49,620 bases of DNA from NCBI GenBank assembly GCA_012295275.1, contig CM022677.1, forward strand, positions 9,250,014-9,299,633. Reading direction: 5' to 3'. The DNA comes from Chrysomallon squamiferum (Eukaryota; Mollusca; Gastropoda; Neomphalida; Peltospiridae). Positions 1-11,072 of the stretch are shown here, in pieces. A program made the translations under genes and the position numbers. The notes beneath the pieces are model-generated. The model was not told where the DNA came from and ran no database searches. It saw only the letters and a list, made by a program, of their open reading frames with translations. Each line of letters opens with the position of its first letter. Positions within the stretch are counted from its first letter, which is position 1.

Positions 1-298
1 TATATATATATATAAGAATAAACTTTTATATCTTCTTTTATTTTATTTTCGCCAGACAGACAACGCTTGTTAAAAAAAGATAAGGTTTCTGACGTCACGA
101 GATGTATCCTCGTTATTGATTGGTCGATACTTGATGAGCGCTGTCAAGGAAACAGATTTGGAGAATACTTAACTCCGGAAGTACAAATTTCCTCTTGACC
201 AAACTATTATATTCTGTTTGTTAAATGATTATAATCGTTAGGTATTTTTTTTTTTTTTTTTTTGAAGTGTGCCTTAAATAGTCGTCTTATAATAGACA
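1..298. other. AT-rich non-coding sequence
   Basis: I see no gene here. The stretch opens with a short TA run and has a T homopolymer at about 246-263. It leads directly into the 62-bp minisatellite that follows. Confidence 0.6.
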
Positions 299-1264
299 TC
301 AATCTTGTAATAATGATACTTGATAATATCTATATATATATAACATCAGTATGCAGGTGATCAATCTTGTAATAATGATACTTGATAATATCTATATATA
401 TATAACATCAGTATGCAGGTGATCAATCTTGTAATAATGATACTTGATCAATCTTATAATAATGATACTTGATCAATCTTGTAATAATATATATATCTGT
501 ATATATATAACATCAGTATGCAGGTGATCAATCTTGTAATAATGATACTTGATAATATCTATATATATATAACATCAGTATGCAGGTGATCAATCTTGTA
601 ATAATGATACTTGATAATATCTATATATATATAACATCAGTATGCAGGTGATCAATCTTGTAATAATGATACTTGATAATATCTATATATATATAACATC
701 AGTATGCAGGTGATCAATCTTGTAATAATGATACTTGATAATATCTATATATATATACATCAGTATGCAGGTGATCAATCTTGTAATAATGATACTTGAT
801 AATATCTATATATATATAACATCAGTATGCAGGTGATCAATCTTGTAATAATGATACTTGATAATATCTATATCTATATACATCAGTATGCAGGTGATCA
901 ATCTTGTAATAATGATACTTGATAATATCTATATATATATAACATCAGTATGCAGGTGATCAATCTTGTAATAATGATACTTGATAATATCTATATATAT
1001 ATAACATCAGTATGCAGGTGATCAATCTTGTAATAATGATACTTGATAATATCTATATATATATACATCAGTATGCAGGTGATCAATCTTGTAATAATGA
1101 TACTTGATAATATCTATATACATCAGTATGCAGGTGATCAATCTTGTAATAATGATACTTGATAATATCTATATATATATAACATCAGTATGCAGGTGAT
1201 CAATCTTGTAATAATGATACTTGATAATATCTATATATATATATATACATCAGTATGCAGGTGA
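299..1264. repeat. 62-bp minisatellite array, about 15-16 copies
   Basis: Head-to-tail copies of a unit of about 62 bp. Each begins near ATCAATCTTGTAATAATGAT, runs through a TATATATA stretch and ends in CATCAGTATGCAGGTG. Most copies are nearly identical. Length variation sits mainly in the TA run, and two copies around 425-490 are truncated and recombined. It has no coding potential. Confidence 0.95.
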
Positions 1265-1621
1265 TTTTGTTTAAGATGTGAAGTAATACGCGTACTCTTT
1301 CTCAGAAATAAACAACGCAACTGTTTTTACAGACACTTGTAGGAACTGGTAACTTACTGTATGCCCCACAGCTGCCGACTGTCAGTGTATTGTGACGTCA
1401 CTACAGCATAATGAGTTCAAAGGTGGCGCTGCGTCAGATACGAACACTGATGTTTTGTAGTCTACATGTAGATCCCTACATATGAAGAAAATAAATAAAT
1501 AAATAAAAATAACCATTATTAATACTGCAGCTGTTACCTTCAGTAACAAATCAGAAGAATAACTCAAGTATAATCGTTACTAGGCTGCAAAATGTACTGT
1601 TTATACATACATACATACATA

Positions 1622-1623
<2 letters not shown>

Positions 1624-1699
<76 letters not shown>
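1624..1699. repeat. (CT)n microsatellite
   Basis: Uninterrupted CT dinucleotide run of about 75 bp, preceded by ACAT tetranucleotide copies. Confidence 0.95.
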
Positions 1700-1703
<4 letters not shown>

Positions 1704-2543
1704 ACATTTGAATGTTTGATTTCTTTTTGAAGAACGGGGATTCCTTGTAGCGAGTTAAAAAAGAAAAAGAAAAAAAGTAAAACATAATAATTTTAAAAAA
1801 GAAGAAACAAATAATGTTTAATAATTATAACAACAACAACAAAAACAGTAATAAACTATCTTAAATTTGTTTCTTACTACGATGGAAAATAGGCACTGGT
1901 AAGATTCGATCCCGCTTCAACAAACACAGTCCACATTTCGCTATCTCTATCAAATACGATTCCATTTCTTTGAGTTAGTGATATCTAATTTAGGAAGTAA
2001 TCAAACGAAACGAAATGTTCCGTTATACACACGTATTCACAAAACAGGTGCCAGGCAGAGAGGTCAAGATTTGACATGGAACACTAATTTGATATTTGAT
2101 CGACTTTTTAATAAAAATATGTGATTTTGTTTGGTTATGAGGTCTTTGTCTGACTGTCAGTCAGTATTCATGATGACAGAGACTGGATTCTATTGCGGTG
2201 TCATTTGATTCTGATAAGCTAGCTGTTCGTACTATAGGTACTGCTGTTTATGAGATTTCTTTTACTCCTGTCAAACGTAAAAGCTAATTAACCCCTCTCT
2301 CTCCCTCTTTCTCTCAAATTGTGCAAAGCTAATGTAATTATTAATCTGTCAGTACAATTTATATTATTTCTCTTTTCAGTCAGTGTCTCTACACACACGA
2401 AATCTATTTATTTAACGAAAATGAAAGATGATAGAAATAGTATTATCAACGTTACTGGATTATTGAGTATGGGAGGTAACTCTAATTTTAGTTATGTTAT
2501 TGATAAATGCCGATAACCTCCCCTTAACTAACGATAACTTTTT

Positions 2544-2587
<44 letters not shown>

Positions 2588-3441
2588 GAACCTTTAAACA
2601 CATGTACATATATATCATTTTCCTTTCCAAGAATATCAGCGTAAAGAAGTACATATATTCATTTTCAGGTAGATAGTAATTTATATTATATTCTGAATTT
2701 TAGTAATAATAACATATTTAATATAACGCTTGTAGAAAAAAAGAAAAAGTTAAAAGTTATATAACAACAAAAACACCTAACAATTTATATCGTTATAATT
2801 TATACCGCCCCGAATAAGAGAAACAAAGTGGGCGTTGCAAACTGGGATAGTTCCAAGCCCGTGACGGCAGCGAAAACGACCATTTGCAATGTCTGCTTGG
2901 CAGATATTCCCATTGTCACGATTCGTTGCCCCTGACAACACAAGCTATACGCGGTACAACACATCTTTTGTTCATAAACGTTAAAGACAATGTTTATAGT
3001 GCAACCATGGCTTTACGACTGACAAAAGAATTTCTATGGAACAATAATTCTCCTGTATTTTTTACTTTTCCGTTGAGGTGTATATATATTTTTCAATATG
3101 TATTTTTTTTTTTTTTAATATTTGTGTACAAATGAATAGGTTTTTTGAAAAACGGCAACAAAACGACAGAATATAGTGTTGTTCATTATTTATTTTCTGA
3201 AAGACACATCCAGATGAAAACATTTATAAAAATCAATACAGTTAGCAGAAAAATATGTGAAAATGGAAAGTGAGTTAATAAAAAAAAAAAAAAAAAAATC
3301 ATCTTTTAGAATTGTATTAATTTCAAATACAGTTTCATGCTTTACTCTTTTATTTATATATATATATATTTAAGAAATGATTTAGCCTGTATTCCGAAAT
3401 CAAGAAAATGCATTAATTTAAATATTTCTTTTCTTGTTTTA

Positions 3442-3443
<2 letters not shown>

Positions 3444-3507
<64 letters not shown>

Positions 3508-3590
3508 AAGAAGAAGAAGAAGAAGAAGAACAAGAACAATAAGAACAACAAGAACAACAATAATAACAATGACAGTAATAATAAATAATA
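3444..3590. repeat. Compound (AAT)n(AAG)n(AAC/AAT)n microsatellite
   Basis: About 12 AAT triplets are followed by about 17 AAG triplets and then mixed AAC/AAT triplets. The apparent poly-Asn/Lys, poly-Leu/Phe and poly-Ser/Tyr frames come from the triplet repeat and are not proteins. Confidence 0.95.
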
Positions 3591-3755
3591 AACAATAATG
3601 ATAAAAATATCTTTTGAATTTCTAATTATTTTTCCTACAAAATGGACGGACAGTAATAGCTACTGGATTTCTTTTGCTATTACTATTACTATAATCATAA
3701 TTGTTCAAAATAATAATAATAATAATGACAATAAAACAATAATAATAATGAAATG

Positions 3756-3792
<37 letters not shown>

Positions 3793-3802
3793 AAACACAC
3801 AT

Positions 3803-4642
3803 TCAGATGTTCTTGTTTTCCTGAGATCTGAAAGTGACTCCATCGCCAGGAAGTTGGAGGGACACAAAGGGAGACAACCAAACCATATACCAGTTCTTTC
3901 CAAACACTTCAATTACATTGTTTTTAAGACCAGCATCATACAAGTACACTTTTCTCTTCTTTTCATATCGCGTCTGTCCACGTGAAACCTGCCCAATCTG
4001 TATCAGCAGTAACCATAGAAACATGGCTGTCAGCAAGACTCCCACTGTAGTTAATGATGTTATCAGACTTGTGTAGATTCCTTCAAAACGGAAAAGAAAA
4101 GCTGCATGAGGAGCTATAAATGACAGTACTGAAAATACCCCAGGACCATTAGGAAATTTAATTTTTGCCACGAAGCTGGCATTGAAGATGTTGCAGTAGA
4201 CTCCGGCTAGCACCATGTACATGAGCATGATGATGTAGTAGCGTTGGTTGTGGTAGCCGATGCAGTAGCCAGCGAACCAGCAGTGATGATCCCTCTTTAG
4301 AATGCACACGTCACAGATTTTGCAGTGGTGAGATCGAGGAGGGACGTTGCTGTTGCACCGGTCACAGTATTTCCAACCACTCGGAGCAGGGCCTGATGGG
4401 AAAATGATGTCACTTCCTGTAGTGTCTGTAGTTGCTAGCATGAACATGTTGCCATAGATGTTGAAAGCAAAGAGAAGTCCGAAAAAGAGATGAATGTATG
4501 TCTTGCTTGTCCATTCTGTGTAGTATGTGGGTAGAATGTGAAAAATTTCATACCAGAGTAAAAACAAACCACCAAATGTGAAAACACTCAAAGCTGCTCG
4601 ATCAGCCAGGGTTTTTGGCAGAACCCAGCGAAAAGCTGTCAT
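3803..4642 (-). CDS. ZDHHC24-like: DHHC palmitoyltransferase, ZDHHC24-like
   Basis: Encodes a 279-residue multi-pass protein that would transfer palmitate to cysteines of target proteins on endomembranes. Predicted membrane segments lie at about residues 17-38, 48-69, 133-156 and 190-217. The cysteine-rich domain (about 93-132) holds the paired Cys and His residues expected to bind zinc. The catalytic motif is DHHC at 118-121, in the context RDHHCWFAGYC. A TRYE tetrad at about 224-227 sits where the family has TTxE. The C-terminal segment VFGKNW matches the family's conserved tail. Length is close to ZDHHC24-type enzymes (about 280). The frame is uninterrupted in one exon. On the minus strand TTTTCAG lies 8 bases before the ATG, so a 5' UTR intron is possible. 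That region is copied in the adjacent 57-bp array. The paralog assignment is from motif and length only. Confidence 0.9.
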   Translation of the reverse strand: MTAFRWVLPKTLADRAALSVFTFGGLFLLWYEIFHILPTYYTEWTSKTYIHLFFGLLFAFNIYGNMFMLATTDTTGSDIIFPSGPAPSGWKYCDRCNSNVPPRSHHCKICDVCILKRDHHCWFAGYCIGYHNQRYYIIMLMYMVLAGVYCNIFNASFVAKIKFPNGPGVFSVLSFIAPHAAFLFRFEGIYTSLITSLTTVGVLLTAMFLWLLLIQIGQVSRGQTRYEKKRKVYLYDAGLKNNVIEVFGKNWYMVWLSPFVSLQLPGDGVTFRSQENKNI

Positions 4643-5128
4643 ATTTCTACCTGAAAATATAGAATGTAAAATTAAGTACTACATGCGAAAAGCTGTCATA
4701 TTTCTACCTGAAAATATAGAATGTAAAATTAAGTACTACATGCGAAAAGCTGTCATATTTCTACCTGAAAATATAGAATGTAAAATTAAGTACTACATGC
4801 GAAAAGCTGTCATATTTCTACCTGAAAATATAGAATGTGCACTGTCATATTTCTACTGAAAATATAGAATGTAAAATTAAGTACTACATGTGAAAAGCTG
4901 TCATATTTCTACCTGAAAATATAGAATGTAAAATTAAGTACTACATGCGAAAAGCTGTCATATTTCTACCTGAAAATATAGAATGTAAAATTAAGTACTA
5001 CATGTGAAAAGCTGTCATATTTCAAACTGAAAATATAGAATGAAAAAATTAAGTGCTGCTACTAAATGTGAAAAGCAAAATTAGGTACTACATGTAAAAA
5101 GCCAGCATATTTCTAACAGAAAATATAC
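4629..5128. repeat. 57-bp minisatellite copying the ZDHHC start codon and putative 3' splice site
   Basis: The unit is 57 bp (19 codons). Perfect copies start at 4629, 4686 and 4743. A truncated copy starts near 4800, several further copies follow to about 5040, and decayed copies reach about 5128. Read on the minus strand, each good unit carries a pyrimidine-rich TATATTTTCAG, then GTAGAAAT, then ATG and five more codons identical or nearly so to the gene start. Outside the real gene the frame stops at TAG after six codons (MTAFRM). Purity falls with distance from the gene. Confidence 0.95.
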
Positions 5129-5285
5129 CACCATACTGTTTTTGTTGCTAGTTATGTTCTACCACCAGTATAGCACCTGCTACTACTATTACTACATCAA
5201 TAACAACAACAATAATAATAATAACACAAACACAATAAAAAAAATGCAAAACATTGAGTAAATTAATTTATAGAAAGACAGCAAA

Positions 5286-5342
<57 letters not shown>

Positions 5343-5531
5343 ATGGCTAAAAAGTATAGAAATTTGAATAATTTTGTCAGTGAGAGAACATCTGCCTTTA
5401 AATAGTAGATTGCACGTCAGAATAGTTTCATGATGCACAGACAGGCAGCAAAGTAGTATTTCTTTTTATTCATTGTTTGGTTTTAACCAATAAAATAATA
5501 ACTTTGAAGTATATAAAATACTGCATTTACA

Positions 5532-5575
<44 letters not shown>

Positions 5576-6622
5576 TTAATAACAAAATTATTTTCAAATG
5601 AATTTACTTACTGTTTACATATTAATAATTTGGTTGGCTTAATCTCAGTTGTATATTATAATATAGTAATGGCTATCCTAAGAATGTGAATTTCAAAATA
5701 ATTTAACATTCACCAGTACAAAATAACCTCAGGTAATCTGATTTAAACACAATGTGGAATCTTCTTGAGGACTGTACAGGTTGTGAGTTCCTAAACTGTA
5801 GTGTTTTGCTTGTACCTAAATCCAGCACTGATGATAACACAGTTAATCTAGAGCAGCATTTCTCAACCTAGGTTCCACAAAAATCCCTAGGGATTCCCTG
5901 CAAAACAGTGAAATAAGTTAATGCACTTTCGAGTTATTTTTCATTTAATTTCATATTCATAATATTGCGCACAGCATGTTCTTGGGAAATCTTTCATTAC
6001 TGTAATAAAGACATCATCTCGTCTGACCTACTGTTTTTAAAAATATGACAATCATTAGGAATGTATTTAATGATGTTTGTACAGGGGTTGCTTGAGACAC
6101 GTAATTCATTTCAAAGGTGAACATATTCAGAAAAGCTGATCTAGACAATCAGTTTATACTTCTTCATATCATTACTGTTATTTATTTATTTAATAAAGAG
6201 AAAAAAGGTAAATAATCATAAAGTGAAGCAATGTCTTATAAAAGAATATCATATAAATTTTTAGAAAATAAATAATATTACAAAATAATAAATAAACAAA
6301 TAAGTTTGCAGTTTGATTATAGTCTAAGACAGCAGAATAAATATTTTTTGTTTTATTTTATTCTCCTGCCAATGGAAATATAAAAAAGAATTATTTATAA
6401 ATAACAATCATGACCATGATGGCTTGTTAAATCAAACAGTTCTTTGTTCTCCCGAAAAAAAATATCTTAATGTGTTTACAGACTTCCATTCAGCCTCTGA
6501 AACTGAAATTAGTAATCTGGTAACTAATTAACAAATTAAAAAAATACGATAATGAAAAAAACAAACATACAATAAACACAAATAGCTATTCAGATTAACA
6601 CTGGCCAAACATTGCAGAGAAG

Positions 6623-6654
<32 letters not shown>

Positions 6655-7811
6655 GAATTTTGTATTTTAACTAGCACAACAGTCAATAAAACAGAGACCA
6701 CTACTTAAAAAAAACAGTAAACTTTCCACAGTAATTATAATGACGGAAGTTAAATCATATATCAAAACAATATTTTTCGAGTTCTATTTTGTTTACTTTT
6801 GACAGTGAAGTGTAAATAATTTATTTATAAATTATAATATCAATTAACAAACATATAAAACTCAAATAAAATTTCTATACTAAATAAAGTAAACTGTTTT
6901 AATCCGGTATAAAAATCCATACAATAATAAATGAAGCTTATCAAATTATGAATTAAATATTGTCAATACGACTGATAATCACAACGATATTAAATTATTA
7001 TTATTATATTAATAACTAAGTAATTTACTTCCATTTCGAATGTTTTGCCTGAAGGTTTATTGTCTACGTTTGATAAAATAAATAATATTATAATCTGACC
7101 TGGGATTAACAACGTTTTTTCAAATGTTCCAGATCTGAATACAAATCCTTTAATAAATGTTTAATTAGAAACAAACTCGCCTGTGCTTAATATCAGTGAC
7201 TGAGTGTTTGAAGTAATTCATTACTGGCGGGCCTTCCGGCAGATGAGAGTTATCTCCCATGATAATGAGCTGAACCAAGACGTTCGTGCGCCTAGCAGCA
7301 GTAATTCAGAATGAGCAGTCATCATTAAACATTTTTTCTGTAAAGTATTATTATTTATTTTTAAATTATTAAAAGAAAAGAATGAAAGAAAAATAACAAA
7401 ATAAATAAAGAAAAAGACTACAATAAAGATAGGTATGTATTTCAATACTGAAACTTATTTACTTCCTTATTGGTCATATCTATTAACAGACGAATGTGAA
7501 AGTAGACATGTTCTAGGTGAACAGAATAAATAAAATTATAATAAATAATGCTGATTAATTTAGATTTATAAACGTGTCATTATTTTTCTGGCATTTTCGA
7601 ATTATTACACGAATTGTTTACATTAATTATGACTGTGTTTGAATTAGTAAAGTATAATAGGTTACAATAATGTAATATTGATATATGTAATACGTATTTA
7701 TTTTTATTTGAAAACGACTTTTTGCTTTGAGTAGGAATATTATTATAATTTGTTTTCTTTTCAATATGTTATTCTACTTTGTTATAACCATTTTTAGGAA
7801 AAACTCACGGA
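5129..7811. other. Intergenic stretch between divergent genes
   Basis: About 2.7 kb of AT-rich DNA separates the minus-strand palmitoyltransferase from the plus-strand ankyrin gene. It holds an AG run (about 5290-5341), an AT run (about 5537-5572) and a T run (about 6624-6650). Around 5852-5960, sequence resembling TTCTCAACCTAGGTTCC followed by CCCTAGGGATTCC recalls hAT-type repeat ends, but I cannot delimit an element. A TTTTTAG possible 3' splice site ends at 7797, just before the ankyrin start codon. No coding exon was found. Confidence 0.5.
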
Positions 7812-10800
7812 ATGGAACGTGAGAATAAAAAAGAAATATATGAAGAAGAAAACACATCATTTGCTGGGGAAGAATCGACAGAAAAGTTGAAAGATGACGT
7901 GGCCGCTGCCGATGTACAAAACGGCGACACTCCTTTCCATGTGGCAGAAGAGAAAAATGTAGAAGATAAGAAAGATGAAACAGAATGTGAAGAGAAAAAT
8001 ATAGAAGATAAGAAAGATGAAACAGAATGTGAAGAGAAACCTGTAGAAGATATACAAAACGATGAAACAGAATGTGAAGAGAAAAATGTAGAAGATAAGA
8101 AAGATGAAACAGAATGTGAAGAGAAACCTGTACAAGATATACAAAACGATGAAACAGAATGTGAAGAGAAAAATATAGAAGATAAGAAAGATGAAACAGA
8201 ATGTGAAGAGAAACCTGTACAAGATATACAAAACGATGAAACAGAATGTGAAGAGAAAAATGTAGAAGATAAGAAAGATGAAACAGAATGTGAAGAGAAA
8301 GCTGTACAAGATATACAAAACGATGAAACAGAATGTGAAGAGAAAAATGTAGAAGATAAGAAAGATGAAACAGAATGTGAAGAGAAAGCTGTACAAGATA
8401 TACAAAACGATGAAACAGAATGTGAAGAGAAAAATGTAGAAGATAAGAAAGATGAAACAGAATGTGAAGAGAAAACTGTACAAGACATACGAAACGGCGA
8501 CACTTGTCTCCATATGGCAGTAACTTTAGATACTGAACTAGAGCACAAGAGAGAGATTAATCTACAAGACTCGCAAGGAGATACTCCACTTCATATTGCT
8601 CTTAAAAAACACAGAGAGGCGAAAGCGATGTGTCTGATTAAACGTGGTGAGGACGTGAATGTACAAAATGCACATGGCGACACAGCACTGCACCTTGCCG
8701 CGATGTCGAAGACGTTATCTGAAGAATTAATCAGTCAGATTATTTGTAAGGTCTGTGACGTGAATATCAGAAACCAAAATGGTGACACCGCCCTTCATAT
8801 TGCTGCCAAATATGCAACTTTGATTGTAGTCAAATGTTTAATAAATACAGCCGAGGTGGATGTTCGGAATGTTAATGGAGACACTCCACTTCATCTTGCG
8901 TGTGCCGTAGAAGGGTCGGCAGCAATCATACAAGCATTGGTTGAAAAGGAATCAAACTCACCACTCACCGAGGTTAAGAATGAAGAAGGGCGGACTCCTC
9001 TACACTCCTGTGCCATAAACGGACAGTGGGATAATTTGAAGATGCTTTTAAACAGCGGAGCTTCAGCTGTCGCTGTCGATCACAAAGGTAACTCAGTGTT
9101 ACATTATGCAGCGGAGAAGGGAGAACAAGAAATAGTGGAAATGTTGGTGAAAGATTATTATGTAGAGGATACCAAGAATGAAGCAGGGTTTACTGCCTAT
9201 GACATCGCTAAGATTATCGATTGCGAGAAAATTATGCAAATAATTAAAACCTCTGAAGAAAAAAAAAAACATAAAAGCGAACATACAAAAATCAATGAGA
9301 AAACTGTACAAGGTAAGAATAATGACACAGAATGTGAAGAGAAAACTGTACAAGATAAGAATGATGACACAGAATGTGAAGAGAAAACTGTACAAGATAA
9401 GAACGATGATGCAGAATGTGAAGAGAAAACTGTACAAGATAAGAATGATGACACAGAATGTGAAGAGAAAACTGTACAAGATAAGAATGATGACACAGAA
9501 TGTGAAGAGAAAACTGTACAAGATAAGAACGATGATGCAGAATGTGAAGAGAAAACTGTACAAGATAAGAATGATGATGCAGAATGTAAAGAGAAACCTG
9601 TAGAAGATATACAAAACGATGAAACAGAATGTGAAGAGAAAACTGTACAAGACATACGAAACGGCGACACTTGTCTCCATATGGCAGTAACTTCAGATAT
9701 TGAACTAGAGCACAAGAGAGAGATAAATCCACAAGACTCGAAAGGAGATACTCCACTTCATATTGCTCTTAAGAAACACAGAGAGGCGATAGCGATGTGT
9801 CTGATTAAACGTGGTGCGGACGTGAATATACAAAATGCACATGGCGACACAGCACTGCACCTTGCCGCGATGTCGAAGACGTTATCTGAAGAATTAATCA
9901 GTCAGATTATTTGTAAGGTCTGTGACGTGAATATCAGAAACCAAAATGGTGACACCGCCCTTCATATTGCTGCCAAATATGCAACTTTGATTGTCAAATG
10001 TTTAATAAATACAGCCGAGGTGGATGTTCGGAATGTTAATGGAGACACTCCACTTCATCTTGCGTGTGCCGTAGAAGGGTCGGCAGCAATCATACAAGCA
10101 TTGGTTGAAAAGGAATCAAACTCACCACTCACCGAGATTAAGAATGAAGAAGGGGAAACTCCTCTACACTCCTGTGCCATAAACGGACAGTGGGATAATT
10201 TGAAGATGCTTTTAAACAGCGGAGCTTCAGCTGTCGCTGTCGATCACAAAGGTAACTCAGTGTTACATTATGCAGCGGAGAAGGGAGAACAAGAAATAGT
10301 GGAAATGTTGGTGAAAGATTATTATGTAGAGGATACCAAGAATGAAGAAGGGTTTACTGCCTATGGCATCGCTAAGAATTTCGGTTACGAGGACATTATG
10401 CAAATAATTAAAACCTCTGAAGAAAAAAAAAAACATAAAAGCGAACATACAAAAATCAATGAGAAAACTGTACAAGATGAGAATAATGATGCAGAATGTG
10501 AAGAGAAAACTGTACAAGATAAGAATGATGATGCAGAATGTGAAGAGAAAACTGTACAAAATAAGAACGATGATGCAGAATGTGAAGAGAAAACTGTACA
10601 AGATAAGAACGATGATGCAGAATGTAAAGAGAAAACTGTACAAGATAAGAATGATGACACAGAATGTGAAGAGAAAACTGTACAAGATAAGAACGATGAT
10701 GCAGAATGTGAAGAGAAAACTGTACAAGATAAAAACGATGATGCAGAATGTAAAGAGAAAACTGTACAAAATAAGAACGATGATGCAGAATGTGAAGAGA

Positions 10801-11072
10801 AAACTGTACAAGATAAGAACGATGATGCAGAATGTGAAGAGAAAACTGTACAAGATAAGAACGATGATGCAGAATGTGAAGAGAAAACTGTACAAGATAA
10901 GAACGATGATGCAGAATGTGAAGAGAAAACTGTACAAGATAAGAACGATGATGCAGAATGTGAAGAGAAAACTGTACAAGATAAGAACGATGATGCAGAA
11001 TGTAAAGAGAAAACTGTACAAGATAAGAATGATGACACAGAATGTGAAGAGAAAACTGTAGAATATAATTAA
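7812..11072 (+). CDS. Ankyrin-repeat protein with acidic Cys-periodic repeats and internal duplication
   Basis: A 1,086-residue uninterrupted frame. Architecture: acidic N-terminus (1-45); acidic block 1 (about 46-226, twelve 14-residue units); ankyrin domain A (about 227-476, motifs NGDT-LH and QGDTPLHIAL repeated every ~33 residues); acidic block 2 (about 496-615); ankyrin domain B (about 616-864); acidic block 3 (about 884-1083, fourteen units like EEKTVQDKNDDAEC). Each acidic unit has exactly one cysteine. Domain B duplicates domain A: the nucleotide offset is 1167 bases, falling to 1164 after one lost Val codon near 9995. No signal peptide or membrane segment is seen, so a soluble intracellular scaffold is likely. 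Ankyrin repeats bind proteins; the target is unknown. The ATG at 7812 is the first in frame and follows a possible 3' splice site (7796-7797), so a 5' UTR exon may exist. High-copy repeats in the gene could affect assembly accuracy. Confidence 0.88.
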   Translation: MERENKKEIYEEENTSFAGEESTEKLKDDVAAADVQNGDTPFHVAEEKNVEDKKDETECEEKNIEDKKDETECEEKPVEDIQNDETECEEKNVEDKKDETECEEKPVQDIQNDETECEEKNIEDKKDETECEEKPVQDIQNDETECEEKNVEDKKDETECEEKAVQDIQNDETECEEKNVEDKKDETECEEKAVQDIQNDETECEEKNVEDKKDETECEEKTVQDIRNGDTCLHMAVTLDTELEHKREINLQDSQGDTPLHIALKKHREAKAMCLIKRGEDVNVQNAHGDTALHLAAMSKTLSEELISQIICKVCDVNIRNQNGDTALHIAAKYATLIVVKCLINTAEVDVRNVNGDTPLHLACAVEGSAAIIQALVEKESNSPLTEVKNEEGRTPLHSCAINGQWDNLKMLLNSGASAVAVDHKGNSVLHYAAEKGEQEIVEMLVKDYYVEDTKNEAGFTAYDIAKIIDCEKIMQIIKTSEEKKKHKSEHTKINEKTVQGKNNDTECEEKTVQDKNDDTECEEKTVQDKNDDAECEEKTVQDKNDDTECEEKTVQDKNDDTECEEKTVQDKNDDAECEEKTVQDKNDDAECKEKPVEDIQNDETECEEKTVQDIRNGDTCLHMAVTSDIELEHKREINPQDSKGDTPLHIALKKHREAIAMCLIKRGADVNIQNAHGDTALHLAAMSKTLSEELISQIICKVCDVNIRNQNGDTALHIAAKYATLIVKCLINTAEVDVRNVNGDTPLHLACAVEGSAAIIQALVEKESNSPLTEIKNEEGETPLHSCAINGQWDNLKMLLNSGASAVAVDHKGNSVLHYAAEKGEQEIVEMLVKDYYVEDTKNEEGFTAYGIAKNFGYEDIMQIIKTSEEKKKHKSEHTKINEKTVQDENNDAECEEKTVQDKNDDAECEEKTVQNKNDDAECEEKTVQDKNDDAECKEKTVQDKNDDTECEEKTVQDKNDDAECEEKTVQDKNDDAECKEKTVQNKNDDAECEEKTVQDKNDDAECEEKTVQDKNDDAECEEKTVQDKNDDAECEEKTVQDKNDDAECEEKTVQDKNDDAECKEKTVQDKNDDTECEEKTVEYN
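7947..8490 (+). repeat. Acidic block 1 coding minisatellite (42-bp unit)
   Basis: Twelve 42-bp units alternate mainly between two 14-codon types, NVEDKKDETECEEK and xVQDIQNDETECEEK-like, giving an 84-bp higher-order period. All stay in frame. Confidence 0.9.
8491..10404 (+). repeat. Internal ~1.17-kb tandem duplication (ankyrin domain plus linker)
   Basis: The GAAACGGCGACACTTGTCTC segment at 8491 recurs at 9658, and near-identical sequence follows for about 750 bp through both ankyrin domains. Differences are few, including GAA for CGG near 10155, a changed tail around 10365-10395 and a 3-bp deletion. The duplication is recent. Confidence 0.92.
9298..9657 (+). repeat. Acidic block 2 coding minisatellite (42-bp unit)
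   Basis: About eight 42-bp units, mostly KTVQDKNDDxECEE with T or A at x. The block ends with the IQNDETEC and IRNGDT types that lead into the second ankyrin domain. Confidence 0.9.
10462..11060 (+). repeat. Acidic block 3 coding minisatellite (42-bp unit)
   Basis: Fourteen 42-bp units (KTVQDKNDDAECEE type, with T/A, D/N and E/K variants) plus a partial unit run to the stop codon. They lack the alternating second unit type of block 1, so this block expanded separately. Confidence 0.9.

Larger units (their letters stand above)
1265..3802. other. Non-coding stretch with microsatellites
   Basis: No exon with credible splice sites or protein similarity was found on either strand. It contains a long CT run (about 1624-1699), an AG run (about 2547-2583), a compound AAT/AAG run (about 3444-3590) and an AAT run (about 3710-3790). 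Short open frames here encode only low-complexity peptides. Confidence 0.6.

Noticed and set aside
299-1264. CRISPR-like array
   Set aside because: There are no unique spacers between repeats; it is a plain tandem minisatellite in a eukaryotic genome.
1890-1930. GATTCGATCCCG as a tRNA-derived SINE
   Set aside because: Only a B-box-like stretch; no A box, tail or repeat structure was seen.
4578-4859. 93-residue plus-strand frame with repeated RKAVIFLPENIEC
   Set aside because: Shadow of the 57-bp (19-codon) repeat opposite the palmitoyltransferase start.
7805-11038. Ser/Phe-rich and Leu/Phe-rich frames on the minus strand
   Set aside because: Antisense shadows of the acidic coding minisatellite; the plus frame has the ankyrin domains.
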